Below are positions 16,609 to 25,894 of a stretch of 39,445 bases of DNA, piece by piece. This DNA is from Ignavibacteriales bacterium CG18_big_fil_WC_8_21_14_2_50_31_20 (GTDB lineage: Bacteria; Bacteroidota; Ignavibacteria; Ignavibacteriales; Melioribacteraceae). The position numbers and the translations under genes are program-made. The stretch covers positions 1-39,445 of the forward strand of contig PCUD01000079.1 of assembly GCA_002786785.1 (NCBI GenBank). Reading direction: 5' to 3'. Below the pieces are notes generated by a model, which had not been told where the DNA came from, did not search any database, and was given only the letters and a program-made list of their open reading frames with translations. Position 1 is the first letter of the stretch, and every line of letters starts with the position of its first letter.

Positions 16609-17784
16609 ATGTATAAAATTATTTTAATAATACTACTTTTTGTAATTGTTGTCTCGCTTGTTTTTAGTAACGAAGAAAAAACAGAAGTGATTTTATCGCC
16701 CAAATTTATTTACAACGAAATTTATTTGTACAACAACACACTATCAGAAAGAATTGATTCTTTTTTTCAACACAGATATGAACTTGGTGCTTTTACTGGC
16801 GCAGTTCTCTACTCCGCTCACGATACAATCTTTTATAAAAAAGCATTTGGTTTTGGAAATATTAGAAAAAAAGATTCATTAAAAGTTAGTTCAAAATTTC
16901 AACTTGCCTCTGTTTCAAAAACCTTTACTGCATTTGCAATAATGCTTTTGGAAAAAGAAGGTAAAATATCATTTCAGGATAGCATAAGAAAATTCTTTCC
17001 AAATTTCCCTTATGAAAACATTACAATTCATCAACTTCTTGTTCATCGGTCAGGTTTACCAAATTATATGTATGTAGCGGATGAATTTTGGCGCGACAAA
17101 GAAAATACAACATTAGATAATTGTGATGTTCTTGATTTGCTAATTGCTCATAAACCATTAAAATATGGAACGCCTGGGCACAGATATAATTACAATAATA
17201 CTAACTATTCAATTCTTGCTTCAATTGTTGAAAAAGTTTCAAAAATGAAATTTTCTGATTTTGTAAAGAAAAAAATATTTGACCCAATTGGAATGATAAA
17301 TACAAACATTTATGATAAAAACGATTCTGAAATTTTCACTGAGCCAGTTCTTGGATATATTAAATGGAATAGAGTTGCAGACAATACATATTTAAATGGT
17401 GTTGTTGGCGATAAAGGTGTTTATTCAACCATTGAGGATATGAATAAATTTAGTAGAGCAATATTTGACAATTATTTTTTTACAAAAGAAGAAATGGAGA
17501 AAGCTTATCAGCTTTATAATAAAGAACTGCACGATAACGACAATTACGGCTATGGCTGGCGTATAAATATGCTTCCAGATAGTTCTAAAATTGTTTATCA
17601 TTCGGGTTGGTGGAAGGGATTCCGTTCTTATTTTATTCGTTCATTAAAAGATGAAAAGACGATAGTTGTTTTGTCAAATAATAGTAGAACAGGAAAACTA
17701 AATACTAAAAGACTTATGGATTTATTTGATATTAAATATGAATATACAGATTCGTTTTTTAAGGAGGATTCTAATTTTAACTAA
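16609..17784 (+). CDS. Beta-lactamase family serine hydrolase (class C/PBP-like)
   Basis: 391 residues with an N-terminal membrane anchor or signal (residues 4-20). The catalytic SxxK is Ser101-Val-Ser-Lys104 within FQLASVSKTFTAF, the YxN motif is Tyr195-Asn-Asn197 in HRYNYNNTNYS, and HSG at 331-333 replaces KTG, as is usual for this family of penicillin-binding-like esterases and peptidases. VHRSGLPNYM is also typical. It acts outside the cytoplasmic membrane; the substrate cannot be read (D-amino-acid peptidase, esterase or beta-lactamase-like are all possible). It converges on the isoaspartyl peptidase gene with only 8 bases between stops. Confidence 0.88.
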   Translation: MYKIILIILLFVIVVSLVFSNEEKTEVILSPKFIYNEIYLYNNTLSERIDSFFQHRYELGAFTGAVLYSAHDTIFYKKAFGFGNIRKKDSLKVSSKFQLASVSKTFTAFAIMLLEKEGKISFQDSIRKFFPNFPYENITIHQLLVHRSGLPNYMYVADEFWRDKENTTLDNCDVLDLLIAHKPLKYGTPGHRYNYNNTNYSILASIVEKVSKMKFSDFVKKKIFDPIGMINTNIYDKNDSEIFTEPVLGYIKWNRVADNTYLNGVVGDKGVYSTIEDMNKFSRAIFDNYFFTKEEMEKAYQLYNKELHDNDNYGYGWRINMLPDSSKIVYHSGWWKGFRSYFIRSLKDEKTIVVLSNNSRTGKLNTKRLMDLFDIKYEYTDSFFKEDSNFN

Positions 17785-17792
17785 TAATGGTT

Positions 17793-18827
17793 TTAATTAC
17801 CAAATATTTTTACTTCCGATTTTCCATCACTAGTTTTAAACCCACGAAACATTCCAGTTGTGTTAAAAGTCAATGTAATGTTTGCTTGTTTGTCAATTCC
17901 AATAACCCCACCGTCACCTTTTTGTTTTGCTAATTTTTTCATAATAACTTCGTTAGCTGCATTTTCAAGTGACATGTTTTTGTATTCAATTAGCGCCGAA
18001 ATATCGTGTGCTACAACATTTCTGATGAAAAATTCACCGTGCCCAGTTGCTGATAAAGCTGCAGTGTTGTTATTGGCATAAGTACCAGCTCCAATAATTG
18101 GAACATCACCAACTCGACCATACTTTTTGTTTGTCATTCCTCCAGTTGAAGTTCCTGCAGCAAGGTTTCCATTTTTATCCAATGCAACACAGCCAACAGT
18201 TCCAAATTTATTATCAACGTTTGAGTTTAGCGCACTTATGTTTTTTTCCTTTTCGTTTTTAATAGTTTTTTGTAATGATTCCCACCGTGCATCTGTTCTA
18301 AAATAAGATGGATCTACAATTTCAAGATCGGTTTTTTTTGCAAATATTTCTGCCCCTTTTCCAACCATCATTACATGCTCTGATTTTTCCATAATAGCAC
18401 GTGCAAGTTTAATTGGATTTTTAACTGTTGTAATTCCAGCAACAGAACCAGCGTTTAAGCTACTTCCATCCATAATTGCAGCATCAAGTTCGTTTATTCC
18501 ATTTGCTGTAAACACTGCGCCCTTACCAGCATTGAACAAGGGAGAGTTTTCCATAATAATAATTGTCTGTTCAACAGCATCAATTGAACTCTCACCATTT
18601 TCTAAAATAGAGTATCCAGTTTCAAGAGCTTCGTTTAGCTTGTTTATATATTCTAAAATTTGTATTTCGGAAAAATTATCCTTTGTCATATTTCCGGCAC
18701 CGCCATGTATAACAATTCCAAAATTAATTTTTTGGGTTTCTAGCTTGGGCTTATCAACGGAATTATTGCAGGACAAAAGAAAGAAAACTAACACAAATAA
18801 TTGTAAAACTATTTTGTAAATATTCAT
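17793..18827 (-). CDS. Isoaspartyl peptidase/L-asparaginase (EcAIII type), lipoprotein form
   Basis: 344 residues of the Ntn-hydrolase asparaginase family. IHGGAGNM lies at 40-47. The autoprocessing site falls between Gly209 and Thr210 in FGTVGCVAL, so Thr210 would be the nucleophile of the beta subunit. GTSTGGMTNKKYGRVGD follows, carrying substrate-binding residues. The N-terminus has a lipobox (FFLLSC, Cys20), so it is predicted to be exported and lipid-anchored, whereas the E. coli enzyme is cytoplasmic. It would hydrolyse isoaspartyl dipeptides or asparagine in the periplasm. It follows the DUF6544-like gene by 15 bases in the same direction. Confidence 0.9.
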   Translation of the reverse strand: MNIYKIVLQLFVLVFFLLSCNNSVDKPKLETQKINFGIVIHGGAGNMTKDNFSEIQILEYINKLNEALETGYSILENGESSIDAVEQTIIIMENSPLFNAGKGAVFTANGINELDAAIMDGSSLNAGSVAGITTVKNPIKLARAIMEKSEHVMMVGKGAEIFAKKTDLEIVDPSYFRTDARWESLQKTIKNEKEKNISALNSNVDNKFGTVGCVALDKNGNLAAGTSTGGMTNKKYGRVGDVPIIGAGTYANNNTAALSATGHGEFFIRNVVAHDISALIEYKNMSLENAANEVIMKKLAKQKGDGGVIGIDKQANITLTFNTTGMFRGFKTSDGKSEVKIFGN

Positions 18828-18842
18828 ATTTCGCTTCCAAAA

Positions 18843-19700
18843 TTATTTGTACAAAACGTCCTTTATTTGAAACCGACCAAAAGTAAAATCACGATTTGCA
18901 AGATTCCATTCAAACTCAAAATAAGTTGGAATAATGTAGGTGCCAACATCCTTGTAGTTTGCTAAATACATTGTAAAATCTTCTTTTGAGTAGTCGTTTT
19001 TGCCAGGCATAAATCTATCGGTTGAAGTTATTTTTACAACCTCATTTTTATCATTAAAATAAAAAACGGCAGATGCTTCAACGTTTTTATCCCAAATAAT
19101 TGCAGTTACAGAATTGTTACTATTGTATTTCCACTGTACATTTATGTTGGGCAATAGAGAGGTCGGTGCAAAAATAGATTCTATCAGATAAAGCACTAAG
19201 TATGAACGATTTAATTTAATTCCAACAAAACTATTTAAAGTAATGCTTGATAAAAGCTTGGTTTCTGTGGATGCTAAACCATTAATGTATGTGTTGGTTG
19301 TCCTTTCCCAAATTGGATTGTTCTCATAGATGTCAGAAATTTCAATAAACGCTGGAGATATGGTTGATAGATTTAAAGTTGAATTTGTTTCAATCCATTC
19401 AGAATTATGATTGTTTCTAATTTTGCCAACATAATTAACAGTACATACTTTTGGCGATTTATTTCTATCCTTAATTGTTTTTTGTAAATACTTTTTAATT
19501 AAATGAGGGAGGTTCTCAAAATCTTCTGATGCCATTATTGAAGAAACATTGCCCTTGCTTTCAAAGCTATTTAAAAGTGTTGTATTTTCTTCAATTGAAG
19601 CATTTTCTAAATATGGAACCCCTAAAAAAAATGCTATTAATAATAGAATAAATATTACAGAGATAATTTTTGCAAGTTTGTAGTTCAATTTTAAATCCAT
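18843..19700 (-). CDS. DUF6544/DUF6920-like membrane-anchored protein
   Basis: 285 residues with one N-terminal transmembrane segment (approximately 10-30). LPHLIKKYLQKTI, then ESIFAPTSLLPNINVQWKY, then FYFNDKNEVVKITSTDRFM match my recollection of the DUF6544 (formerly DUF6920) family pattern, in which a proline-containing LLP segment precedes a beta-sheet. The function of the family is unknown. It is probably in one operon with the downstream isoaspartyl peptidase. Family membership by eye is moderate. Confidence 0.65.
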   Translation of the reverse strand: MDLKLNYKLAKIISVIFILLLIAFFLGVPYLENASIEENTTLLNSFESKGNVSSIMASEDFENLPHLIKKYLQKTIKDRNKSPKVCTVNYVGKIRNNHNSEWIETNSTLNLSTISPAFIEISDIYENNPIWERTTNTYINGLASTETKLLSSITLNSFVGIKLNRSYLVLYLIESIFAPTSLLPNINVQWKYNSNNSVTAIIWDKNVEASAVFYFNDKNEVVKITSTDRFMPGKNDYSKEDFTMYLANYKDVGTYIIPTYFEFEWNLANRDFTFGRFQIKDVLYK

Positions 19701-19939
19701 TTGTTTACTAACTAAAAAATAAGATTAATATTCGATGCAGGCAAATATATATTATATTAAAAACAACAAGAGTAAAATTAAGTAAGTTAATATTATAATA
19801 TTGTTGTTCCAGATAAATTGCTTTATATAATTTGTAATAAAAAATATTTTTAATTGAATGCACTTATAGTAACGAAAATTTTTGTTTTGCTATTTCGGGT
19901 GACTCATAATAGATTTTATAATTATTACTAATTATTTGG

Positions 19940-19947
19940 TAAATTTG
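19940..19947 (+). promoter_or_regulatory. Bacteroidota-type -7 element for mnmE (TAAATTTG)
   Basis: TAAATTTG matches TAnnTTTG exactly. A TTTTA at 19914-19918 sits at 21 bases, a weak -33 box. Transcription would start near 19953, leaving a leader of about 20 bases before the mnmE ATG. Confidence 0.45.
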
Positions 19948-19974
19948 TTCTTCTTTTTATAACAAAATGTGATT

Positions 19975-21333
19975 ATGAATTTTTCAAACAATGATATTAT
20001 TGCAGCACTTGCAACTCCAGTTGGTGAAGGAGCTATTTCTATTATTCGGGTTAGCGGTGCAGGTTCAATTGAGAAAGTGGATTCTGTTTTTAGTGGAAAA
20101 ATTAGTCTTGTTGATGCAAAATCGCATACATTGCATTATGGCGATATTTTAAATAAAAACAACCAAACTATTGACGACGTATTGGTTTCTGTTTTCAGAA
20201 ATCCTAATTCATATACTGGCGAGGACTCAATTGAAATTAGTTCGCATTCAAGCACAATTGTTGTTAAAAATATTATTGAAGCATTGGTAGAAAAAGATGT
20301 GCGTCTTGCAGAACCTGGTGAATTTACCAAAAGAGCTTTCCTAAATGGAAAAATGGACTTAGCACAAGCAGAAGCGGTCGCAGATATTATTAATTCACGA
20401 ACAGAGGCTTCGCTGCGTGGTGCAAGAAATCAACTTGATGGAATGTTGTCAAAGAAAATAGATACCCTTAGAAGTGAACTAATAAATTCTACATCGCTAA
20501 TTGAACTGGAGTTAGATTTTGCCGAGGAGGATTTAGAATTTGTTTCAAAAGATAAAGTTATAAATGACATCAAAAATATTATTTTTGAGATTGACAGTTT
20601 GTTGGCAACATATTCTTTTGGTCGAGTTATTAGAGATGGAGTAAATGTTGCTATTGTTGGAAAGCCAAATGTTGGCAAATCGTCTTTGCTTAATTATATT
20701 TTAAAAGAATCACGGGCAATTGTAAGTGAAATTCCAGGTACAACTCGCGATGTAATTCGTGAAGAAGTTTCAATTGATGGAATATTATTTAAACTTTTTG
20801 ATACCGCTGGAATTCGCTTAACAGATGATATTGTTGAAAAAGAGGGAGTTGATAGAAGTCGCGAAGCTGTTAAAAATTCGGATGTGATTATTTTGATTGA
20901 CGAAGTAGTTAATGGAGTTCCAAAAGAGTTATACAATGAGTTAATAAAGTTAATAGATGAGAGCAGAATAATTATTGTTCTTAATAAATCGGATTTATCA
21001 GACAAAGAAACGGACGAGTCAGTTGTTAAAATTTCTGTAAAAAATGGCAATGGAATAGACATGCTTTTAGAATTGCTAAAAGAAAAATCGTTAGGGAGCA
21101 ATTCTTTTACAGAAAAATCTGCTGTAATAAATAATGTTCGTCATTTTGATGCTCTTTCAAAAGCAAAAGTCGATTTACTTGAGGCAATTGATTCTCTTAG
21201 CAAAAATTTTTCTGGTGAATTTATTTCTGTAAATTTAAGAGCTGCTGAAGACTCTTTGGGTGAAATTATTGGAAAAGTTACTACTGATGATATTCTTGAT
21301 AATATATTTCATAAGTTTTGCATTGGAAAGTAG
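19975..21333 (+). CDS. mnmE: tRNA modification GTPase MnmE
   Basis: About 452 residues, usual for MnmE. The N-terminal tetrahydrofolate-binding domain starts DIIAALATPVGEGAISIIRVSG. The G domain has GKPNVGKSS (G1), IPGTTRDV (G2), DTAG (G3) and NKSD (G4), and the chain ends in the obligatory CIGK with its catalytic Cys. MnmE forms a complex with MnmG and installs the (carboxymethyl)aminomethyl group on wobble U34 of certain tRNAs, in the cytoplasm. The frame is also open from GTG at 19969 (adding Met-Ile); ATG at 19975 is preferred. Its partner mnmG lies 156 bases downstream, separated by two parS sites. Confidence 0.97.
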   Translation: MNFSNNDIIAALATPVGEGAISIIRVSGAGSIEKVDSVFSGKISLVDAKSHTLHYGDILNKNNQTIDDVLVSVFRNPNSYTGEDSIEISSHSSTIVVKNIIEALVEKDVRLAEPGEFTKRAFLNGKMDLAQAEAVADIINSRTEASLRGARNQLDGMLSKKIDTLRSELINSTSLIELELDFAEEDLEFVSKDKVINDIKNIIFEIDSLLATYSFGRVIRDGVNVAIVGKPNVGKSSLLNYILKESRAIVSEIPGTTRDVIREEVSIDGILFKLFDTAGIRLTDDIVEKEGVDRSREAVKNSDVIILIDEVVNGVPKELYNELIKLIDESRIIIVLNKSDLSDKETDESVVKISVKNGNGIDMLLELLKEKSLGSNSFTEKSAVINNVRHFDALSKAKVDLLEAIDSLSKNFSGEFISVNLRAAEDSLGEIIGKVTTDDILDNIFHKFCIGK

Positions 21334-21344
21334 TATTCAATAAT

Positions 21345-21360
21345 TGTTCCACGTGAAACA
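21345..21360 (+). promoter_or_regulatory. parS: parS centromere site 1 (TGTTCCACGTGAAACA)
   Basis: A 16-base match to the bacterial chromosomal parS consensus TGTTNCACGTGAAACA. One base off a perfect palindrome; flanking bases extend the symmetry to 21343-21362 (AT on both sides). ParB is expected to bind here, spread and load SMC. It sits 11 bases past the mnmE stop. Confidence 0.9.
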
Positions 21361-21400
21361 ATATCTAAATTGTTAAACCTTTTAAATGAAATTAAAAAAA

Positions 21401-21427
21401 ATTTTGTTGTTGTTAATTCAACAAAAT
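21401..21427. repeat. Hairpin between the two parS sites
   Basis: Inverted repeat ATTTTGTTG (21401-21409) and CAACAAAAT (21419-21427) with a 9-base loop. There is no U-tract, so a terminator function for mnmE is doubtful; it may be incidental in AT-rich DNA. Confidence 0.35.
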
Positions 21428-21434
21428 CAATAGG

Positions 21435-21450
21435 TGTTTCACGTGAAACA
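21435..21450 (+). promoter_or_regulatory. parS: parS centromere site 2 (TGTTTCACGTGAAACA)
   Basis: A perfect 16-base palindrome identical to canonical parS. It is 90 bases from site 1 (start to start) and 40 bases upstream of the mnmG ATG. Confidence 0.93.
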
Positions 21451-21489
21451 TTTTAACTGAAAATTAGAAGAAAGGAAATACATATATTT

Positions 21490-23367
21490 ATGAAAAATTA
21501 TGACGTAGTTGTCGTAGGCGGAGGGCATGCGGGAATTGAGGCAGCTCGAGCATCAGCCAAAATGGGAGTTTCAACGTTAATTATAACAATGAACAAAAAT
21601 GCATTTGGAAGAATGTCGTGTAACCCTGCAATAGGTGGAAGTGCAAAAGGACATCTTGTACATGAAGTTGACGTTCTTGGTGGAATGATGGGAATAGTTG
21701 CGGATAATACTGGTATTCAATTTAGAATTTTAAACAGATCAAAAGGCCCAGCTGTTTGGGCAGGCAGATGCCAATCAGATAGAGATTTGTATGAAAAAGA
21801 AGCAACAAAAATTATTAACTCAGTTATTTCTTTAGATATTCTTGAAGATTCCGTTGTTGAAGTTTTAGAGGAAAACAAAAAAATTGTTGGTGTAAAAACT
21901 GCTTTAGGTGAAGAAATAAAATGTAGTGCAGTAATAATTACTGCGGGGACATTTTTAAGTGGATTAATGTATACGGGATTTGTTTCAACCGCTGGTGGAA
22001 GGTTTGGTGAAAACGCTTCTCTCGGTATAACAGAATCAATTGTGGCTATGGGAATTGAAAGTGGAAAATTAAAGACAGGAACTCCACCAAGATTGGATAG
22101 TAGTTCAATTGATTATTCAGTTTTAGCAGAACAGGCTGGAGATGAAAACCCAGAACCATTTTCAATATTTACAAATAAAGCAAACTTTCCAATTCTTCCT
22201 CAAATTAGCTGCCACATTACATATACAAATGAAAAAGTCCATTCTGTTTTACAAAAAGGATTTCATGAATCACCATTATTCACTGGATTGATACATGGAG
22301 TTGGCCCAAGATATTGTCCATCCATTGAAGATAAAATAGTTCGTTTTAGTGATAAACCTCAACATCAATTATTTTTAGAACCAGAAGGATTAAATTCTAA
22401 TGAAATTTATCTAAATGGATTTTCGTCCTCCCTAACAGCAGAAATACAATTAGAAGCTCTTCATTTAATAAAAGGATTAGAAAATGTGAAAATGAATAGA
22501 CCTGCTTACGCTGTTGAATATGATTATTTTCCACCCTACCAAGTTGATTTAACCCTTGAGACTAAAAAGATATGTGGTCTTTATTTTGCTGGACAAATAA
22601 ATGGTACATCTGGTTATGAAGAAGCAGCAGCGCAAGGCTTAATTGCTGGTATTAATGCTGCATTAAAAATTCAAAAACGAAATGAGTTTATTTTGGAAAG
22701 AAGTGAATCTTATATTGGAGTTATGATTGATGATCTTGTGGGAAAATCTACAGAGGAGCCATACCGAATGTTTACTTCACGAGCTGAACATCGATTAATT
22801 TTGCGTCAAGATAATGCAGACCGACGATTATTAAAATATGGATATGAATTTGGGTTAATTCCAAAAAACAAATATGATGATTTAAAAAAACGCGAATTAT
22901 TAATTGTAGCAGGCAAAGAGCTTTTATCCGAAATTAAATATAAACCTAGTGATGTTGAAGAGTATCTTGAAGAAGTTGGCTCGTCAAAATTGGATAACTC
23001 GGAAACGGCAGCTAAAATTACTAAACGCCCAGAAATAAAATTGAAAGAATTGTTATCAAGAGATAATAAGACCCCAAGCTCTATAGTTTCGCAATTGCTT
23101 GAAGATGGTAAAGTTCTTGAGCAAATTGAAATAGAGCTTAAATTTGAAGGATATATTTCTCGTCAATATGAAATGATTGAAAAAATGAAAAAATTAGAAA
23201 AAGTTAAAATACCCCTCGATTTTAACTTCAAAAAAATTGTACAGATTTCAGCTGAGGGAAGAGAAAAATTGGATAAAATAAAACCTAGAACAATTGGGCA
23301 AGCATCAAGAATTTCGGGGGTAACTCCTTCGGATATATCCATTTTATTAGTATATTTGCACAATTAA
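21490..23367 (+). CDS. mnmG: tRNA uridine 5-carboxymethylaminomethyl modification enzyme MnmG (GidA)
   Basis: 625 residues, normal for the long MnmG form. The FAD-binding motif [13 protein letters not shown] is at the N-terminus, followed by [19 protein letters not shown] and [11 protein letters not shown]. Family signatures GTPPRLD and [18 protein letters not shown] are also present. It is the FAD- and NADH-dependent partner of MnmE in wobble uridine modification. GAAAGGAAA upstream serves as the ribosome site. It is followed by rsmG after 20 bases, the widely conserved mnmG-rsmG order. Confidence 0.98.
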   Translation: MKNYDVVVVGGGHAGIEAARASAKMGVSTLIITMNKNAFGRMSCNPAIGGSAKGHLVHEVDVLGGMMGIVADNTGIQFRILNRSKGPAVWAGRCQSDRDLYEKEATKIINSVISLDILEDSVVEVLEENKKIVGVKTALGEEIKCSAVIITAGTFLSGLMYTGFVSTAGGRFGENASLGITESIVAMGIESGKLKTGTPPRLDSSSIDYSVLAEQAGDENPEPFSIFTNKANFPILPQISCHITYTNEKVHSVLQKGFHESPLFTGLIHGVGPRYCPSIEDKIVRFSDKPQHQLFLEPEGLNSNEIYLNGFSSSLTAEIQLEALHLIKGLENVKMNRPAYAVEYDYFPPYQVDLTLETKKICGLYFAGQINGTSGYEEAAAQGLIAGINAALKIQKRNEFILERSESYIGVMIDDLVGKSTEEPYRMFTSRAEHRLILRQDNADRRLLKYGYEFGLIPKNKYDDLKKRELLIVAGKELLSEIKYKPSDVEEYLEEVGSSKLDNSETAAKITKRPEIKLKELLSRDNKTPSSIVSQLLEDGKVLEQIEIELKFEGYISRQYEMIEKMKKLEKVKIPLDFNFKKIVQISAEGREKLDKIKPRTIGQASRISGVTPSDISILLVYLHN

Positions 23368-23378
23368 CAAAAAATTTT

Positions 23379-23384
23379 GAGGAA
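23379..23384 (+). promoter_or_regulatory. Shine-Dalgarno fixing the rsmG TTG start
   Basis: GAGGAA lies 3 bases before TTG at 23388. The next ATG in frame is near 23475 and would remove the first ~30 residues, which match the family N-terminus, so the TTG start is favoured. Confidence 0.6.
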
Positions 23385-23387
23385 TTC

Positions 23388-24068
23388 TTGGAAAAAGAGA
23401 ACCAATATTTAATTGAACTAAAGAAAATATTTTGGGAAAACGATATTCACCCAAGTGAAGACCAGTTAGAAAGAATGGCAAGATATGCTGAATTATTAGT
23501 TGGCAAGAATAAGATTGTAAATCTTATATCCCGCAAGGACGAAGCTAAAGTTATAGAAAATCATATCTTTATTTCAGCATTTGTTGCGGGCTACATGCCA
23601 GAAAGAGTTACTAAATTTTTAGATATTGGAACAGGCGGAGGTTTGCCAGGTATTCCTTTTTCGATAATGAATCCCTTATTGCGAGGAGTACTTGTTGATT
23701 CAACAAAGAAAAAAATAGATGCAGTGTCCGAATTTGTTAAAACGCTTAAACTGAGTAAAATTAAAGCTATTAATAGCCGAGTTGAAAGTCCTGAATTTAT
23801 TGAAGAATATTCCCAAAAATTTGATTTAATTGTTAGTAGAGCAACGGTTCCATTAGTAATTTTGTTTAGATATGCTTTACCATTAATAAAGGACAGAGCA
23901 TATATTATGGCAATTAAAGGAGGCGATTTAACAGAAGAATTTAGAACAGCTAAAATAAAATATGGTTCTTATATTAAAAGACACACAACTTTTGAATTAG
24001 CTTACAAACCTTCAAACCTAAGGAATGCGAACGAAAAAAAATTAGTATTAATGGAGTTAATTAAGTGA
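23388..24068 (+). CDS. rsmG: 16S rRNA (guanine527-N7)-methyltransferase RsmG (GidB)
   Basis: 226 residues from a TTG start. The SAM-binding motif FLDIGTGGGLPGIPF is plain, as are YAELLVGKNKIVNLISRKDE before it and FDLIVSRATVPL after it, typical of RsmG. It methylates G527 of 16S rRNA in the cytoplasm. It lies directly after mnmG, and its TGA overlaps the murQ GTG start by 4 bases (GTGA). Confidence 0.96.
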   Translation: MEKENQYLIELKKIFWENDIHPSEDQLERMARYAELLVGKNKIVNLISRKDEAKVIENHIFISAFVAGYMPERVTKFLDIGTGGGLPGIPFSIMNPLLRGVLVDSTKKKIDAVSEFVKTLKLSKIKAINSRVESPEFIEEYSQKFDLIVSRATVPLVILFRYALPLIKDRAYIMAIKGGDLTEEFRTAKIKYGSYIKRHTTFELAYKPSNLRNANEKKLVLMELIK

Positions 24069-24985
24069 CAGAACAAAAAAAATTATTTGATGAAATAAGC
24101 AAATTATCAACAGAACAAGTCAATTCAAATTCCAAAAATATTGATTTGCAAACGACAGCCGAAATATTAAAAATAATCAACGATGAGGACAAAAAGGTTC
24201 CTTTAGCAGTAGAAAAAGAGCTTCCATATATTGCTAAAGCAGTTGATGTAATTGTTGAAGCTATCAAAAATGGCGGAAAATTGTTTTACTTTGGTGCAGG
24301 CACAAGTGGAAGATTGGGAGTTGTTGATGCTTCAGAATGCCCTCCAACTTTTGGGGCACCTTACGATTTAATTAATGGATATATTGCTGGCGGAAAAGAA
24401 GCAATGTTTACAGCTCAAGAAGGAGCAGAAGATTTTGAAACGGGTGGCGAAATAGATGTAATTTCTGCAGGAGTAACCGACAGAGATGTGGTTTGCGGAA
24501 TTGCTGCAAGCCGAAGAACTCCTTATGTAATAGGAGCAGTTAAAAAAGCAAAAGAAATTGGAGCAAAAACGCTTTATATTACAGCAACACCTCGTGATAC
24601 TTTTAATATTGATGAGGTCGATATTGCAATTTGTGCAAATGTGGGACCTGAAGTGGTTATGGGTTCAACAAGAATGAAAAGTGGAACAGCTCAAAAATTA
24701 GTTTTAAATATGCTAACAACCACAGCATTTGTCCGACTTGGAAAAACCTATGAAAACATGATGATTGATCTTCAACAAACTAATAAAAAGTTAGTTGAAA
24801 GATCGAAAAGAATAGTTATGATGATTACAGGTGTTGAATATAATGAAGCCACAAAATTTCTTGAAATTACAAATGGACATGTTAAAACAGCTTTAGTTAT
24901 GATTCTTTCAAATGTTAATTTAGAAGAAGCTAAATTGCGATTAAAAAAAGCGGGTGGTTTTGTAAGAAAAGCAATTGAAGTTTAA
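24065..24985 (+). CDS. murQ: N-acetylmuramic acid 6-phosphate etherase MurQ
   Basis: 306 residues, the usual length. A SIS domain with GGKLFYFGAGTSGRLGVVDASECPPTFGAP includes the phosphate-binding SGR and the catalytic glutamate in ASECPP. MGSTRMKSGTAQKLVLNML is a further signature, and a C-terminal UBA-like helical part follows. The enzyme cleaves the lactyl ether of MurNAc-6-phosphate to GlcNAc-6-phosphate in cell-wall recycling. The GTG start overlaps the rsmG stop (GTGA), implying translational coupling. In many genomes parAB follow rsmG; here murQ does instead. Confidence 0.96.
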   Translation: MTEQKKLFDEISKLSTEQVNSNSKNIDLQTTAEILKIINDEDKKVPLAVEKELPYIAKAVDVIVEAIKNGGKLFYFGAGTSGRLGVVDASECPPTFGAPYDLINGYIAGGKEAMFTAQEGAEDFETGGEIDVISAGVTDRDVVCGIAASRRTPYVIGAVKKAKEIGAKTLYITATPRDTFNIDEVDIAICANVGPEVVMGSTRMKSGTAQKLVLNMLTTTAFVRLGKTYENMMIDLQQTNKKLVERSKRIVMMITGVEYNEATKFLEITNGHVKTALVMILSNVNLEEAKLRLKKAGGFVRKAIEV

Positions 24986-25032
24986 TAATTTTATAAACAA
25001 AATATTATGAATATTTAAGCTTAAAAAGCTAA

Positions 25033-25066
25033 AACATTGCCGTCAACTTAAACTAACGGCAATGTT
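25033..25066. terminator. Bidirectional hairpin between murQ and OB-fold lipoprotein gene
   Basis: Perfect 11-base inverted repeat AACATTGCCGT (25033-25043) and ACGGCAATGTT (25056-25066) with a 12-base loop, between convergent genes. The flanking U-tract is short on both sides. A terminator is the likeliest role. Confidence 0.7.
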
Positions 25067-25078
25067 CTAAAAGTGGGA

Positions 25079-25795
25079 TTACATAGTTTTATCAGAAGTA
25101 ACAGTCGCAGATTCCATAATTATATCATAAAAATAACCAGCACCAAAATCCTTTGCTAATGAAATTTTACCTTTAACAGTAACAACGTCGCCAAGTTTAA
25201 CTTCGTTGCTTGTCGTTACAGTTAGGTCGGTTATTTTATCGCTACTTGAGCCATCTTGAATATGAATCCAGTTTCTGCCCATTATTTGTGTGTTAAGCTT
25301 GGTAACTTTTCCTTTCAAAATAACGGTTTTGTCCTTATAAGAATCACGATTTTTATAAAGTTCAGCAATGCTAATTCCGTCTTTTGGTGCAGCAATTGGA
25401 GAGTCAATTTGAATTTTTTCTACATTTTGTTGGTTTCCAGTTTTAACCGATAATTGCTGTGTTTGGTTTGGTTGGTTGCTAACTTTAGAAACAAAATCGA
25501 TTTTCTCAAAAGTTCTTCCTAATTCTTTGCTCTCAAAATTTTCCATTGTTAATGCTTCGTCATAGTAAAGAACTTCACCAACTTTGGTAACTCGTTTAGC
25601 AATGGCAATCCAATTTTCAGCATCTTTTCCAGTAACTTTTAAGTAAGTATATGTCTTTCCATCAAGGACTTCTTCAACAGTAACCTTGTTTCCAGTATAA
25701 GCGGCTTCGTTTTCAACTTTTTTTACTTCCTCTTTTTGGCAAGCCAAAAAAGCAAGCATAATTGAAGCCACTAAAATCAATTGTTTTAATTTCAT
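25079..25795 (-). CDS. OB-fold nucleic-acid-binding-like lipoprotein
   Basis: 238 residues with a lipobox (LAFLAC, Cys19). The C-terminal half (about 130-235) is an OB-fold of the tRNA_anti/YgiW type: KDKTVILKGKVTKLN, GRNWIHIQDG and GDVVTVKGKISLAKDFG. The N-terminal half (YTYLKVTGKDAENWIAIAK) resembles a second, related module. Such lipoproteins are frequent in anaerobes and Deltaproteobacteria-like genomes; their function is unknown. A hairpin separates it from murQ. Confidence 0.75.
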   Translation of the reverse strand: MKLKQLILVASIMLAFLACQKEEVKKVENEAAYTGNKVTVEEVLDGKTYTYLKVTGKDAENWIAIAKRVTKVGEVLYYDEALTMENFESKELGRTFEKIDFVSKVSNQPNQTQQLSVKTGNQQNVEKIQIDSPIAAPKDGISIAELYKNRDSYKDKTVILKGKVTKLNTQIMGRNWIHIQDGSSSDKITDLTVTTSNEVKLGDVVTVKGKISLAKDFGAGYFYDIIMESATVTSDKTM

Positions 25796-25894
25796 TTTAT
25801 ATCCTTTCTATTAATAAAAATTTGTTTATCAAATATAATAAACTGGGAAGCATTTTCAGAATGTAAATAATAATACATTTTAAAATAGGGAAAA

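Noticed and set aside
20694-21101. 135-residue minus-strand frame inside mnmE
   Set aside because: Overlaps the G domain of an unmistakable MnmE; no independent support.
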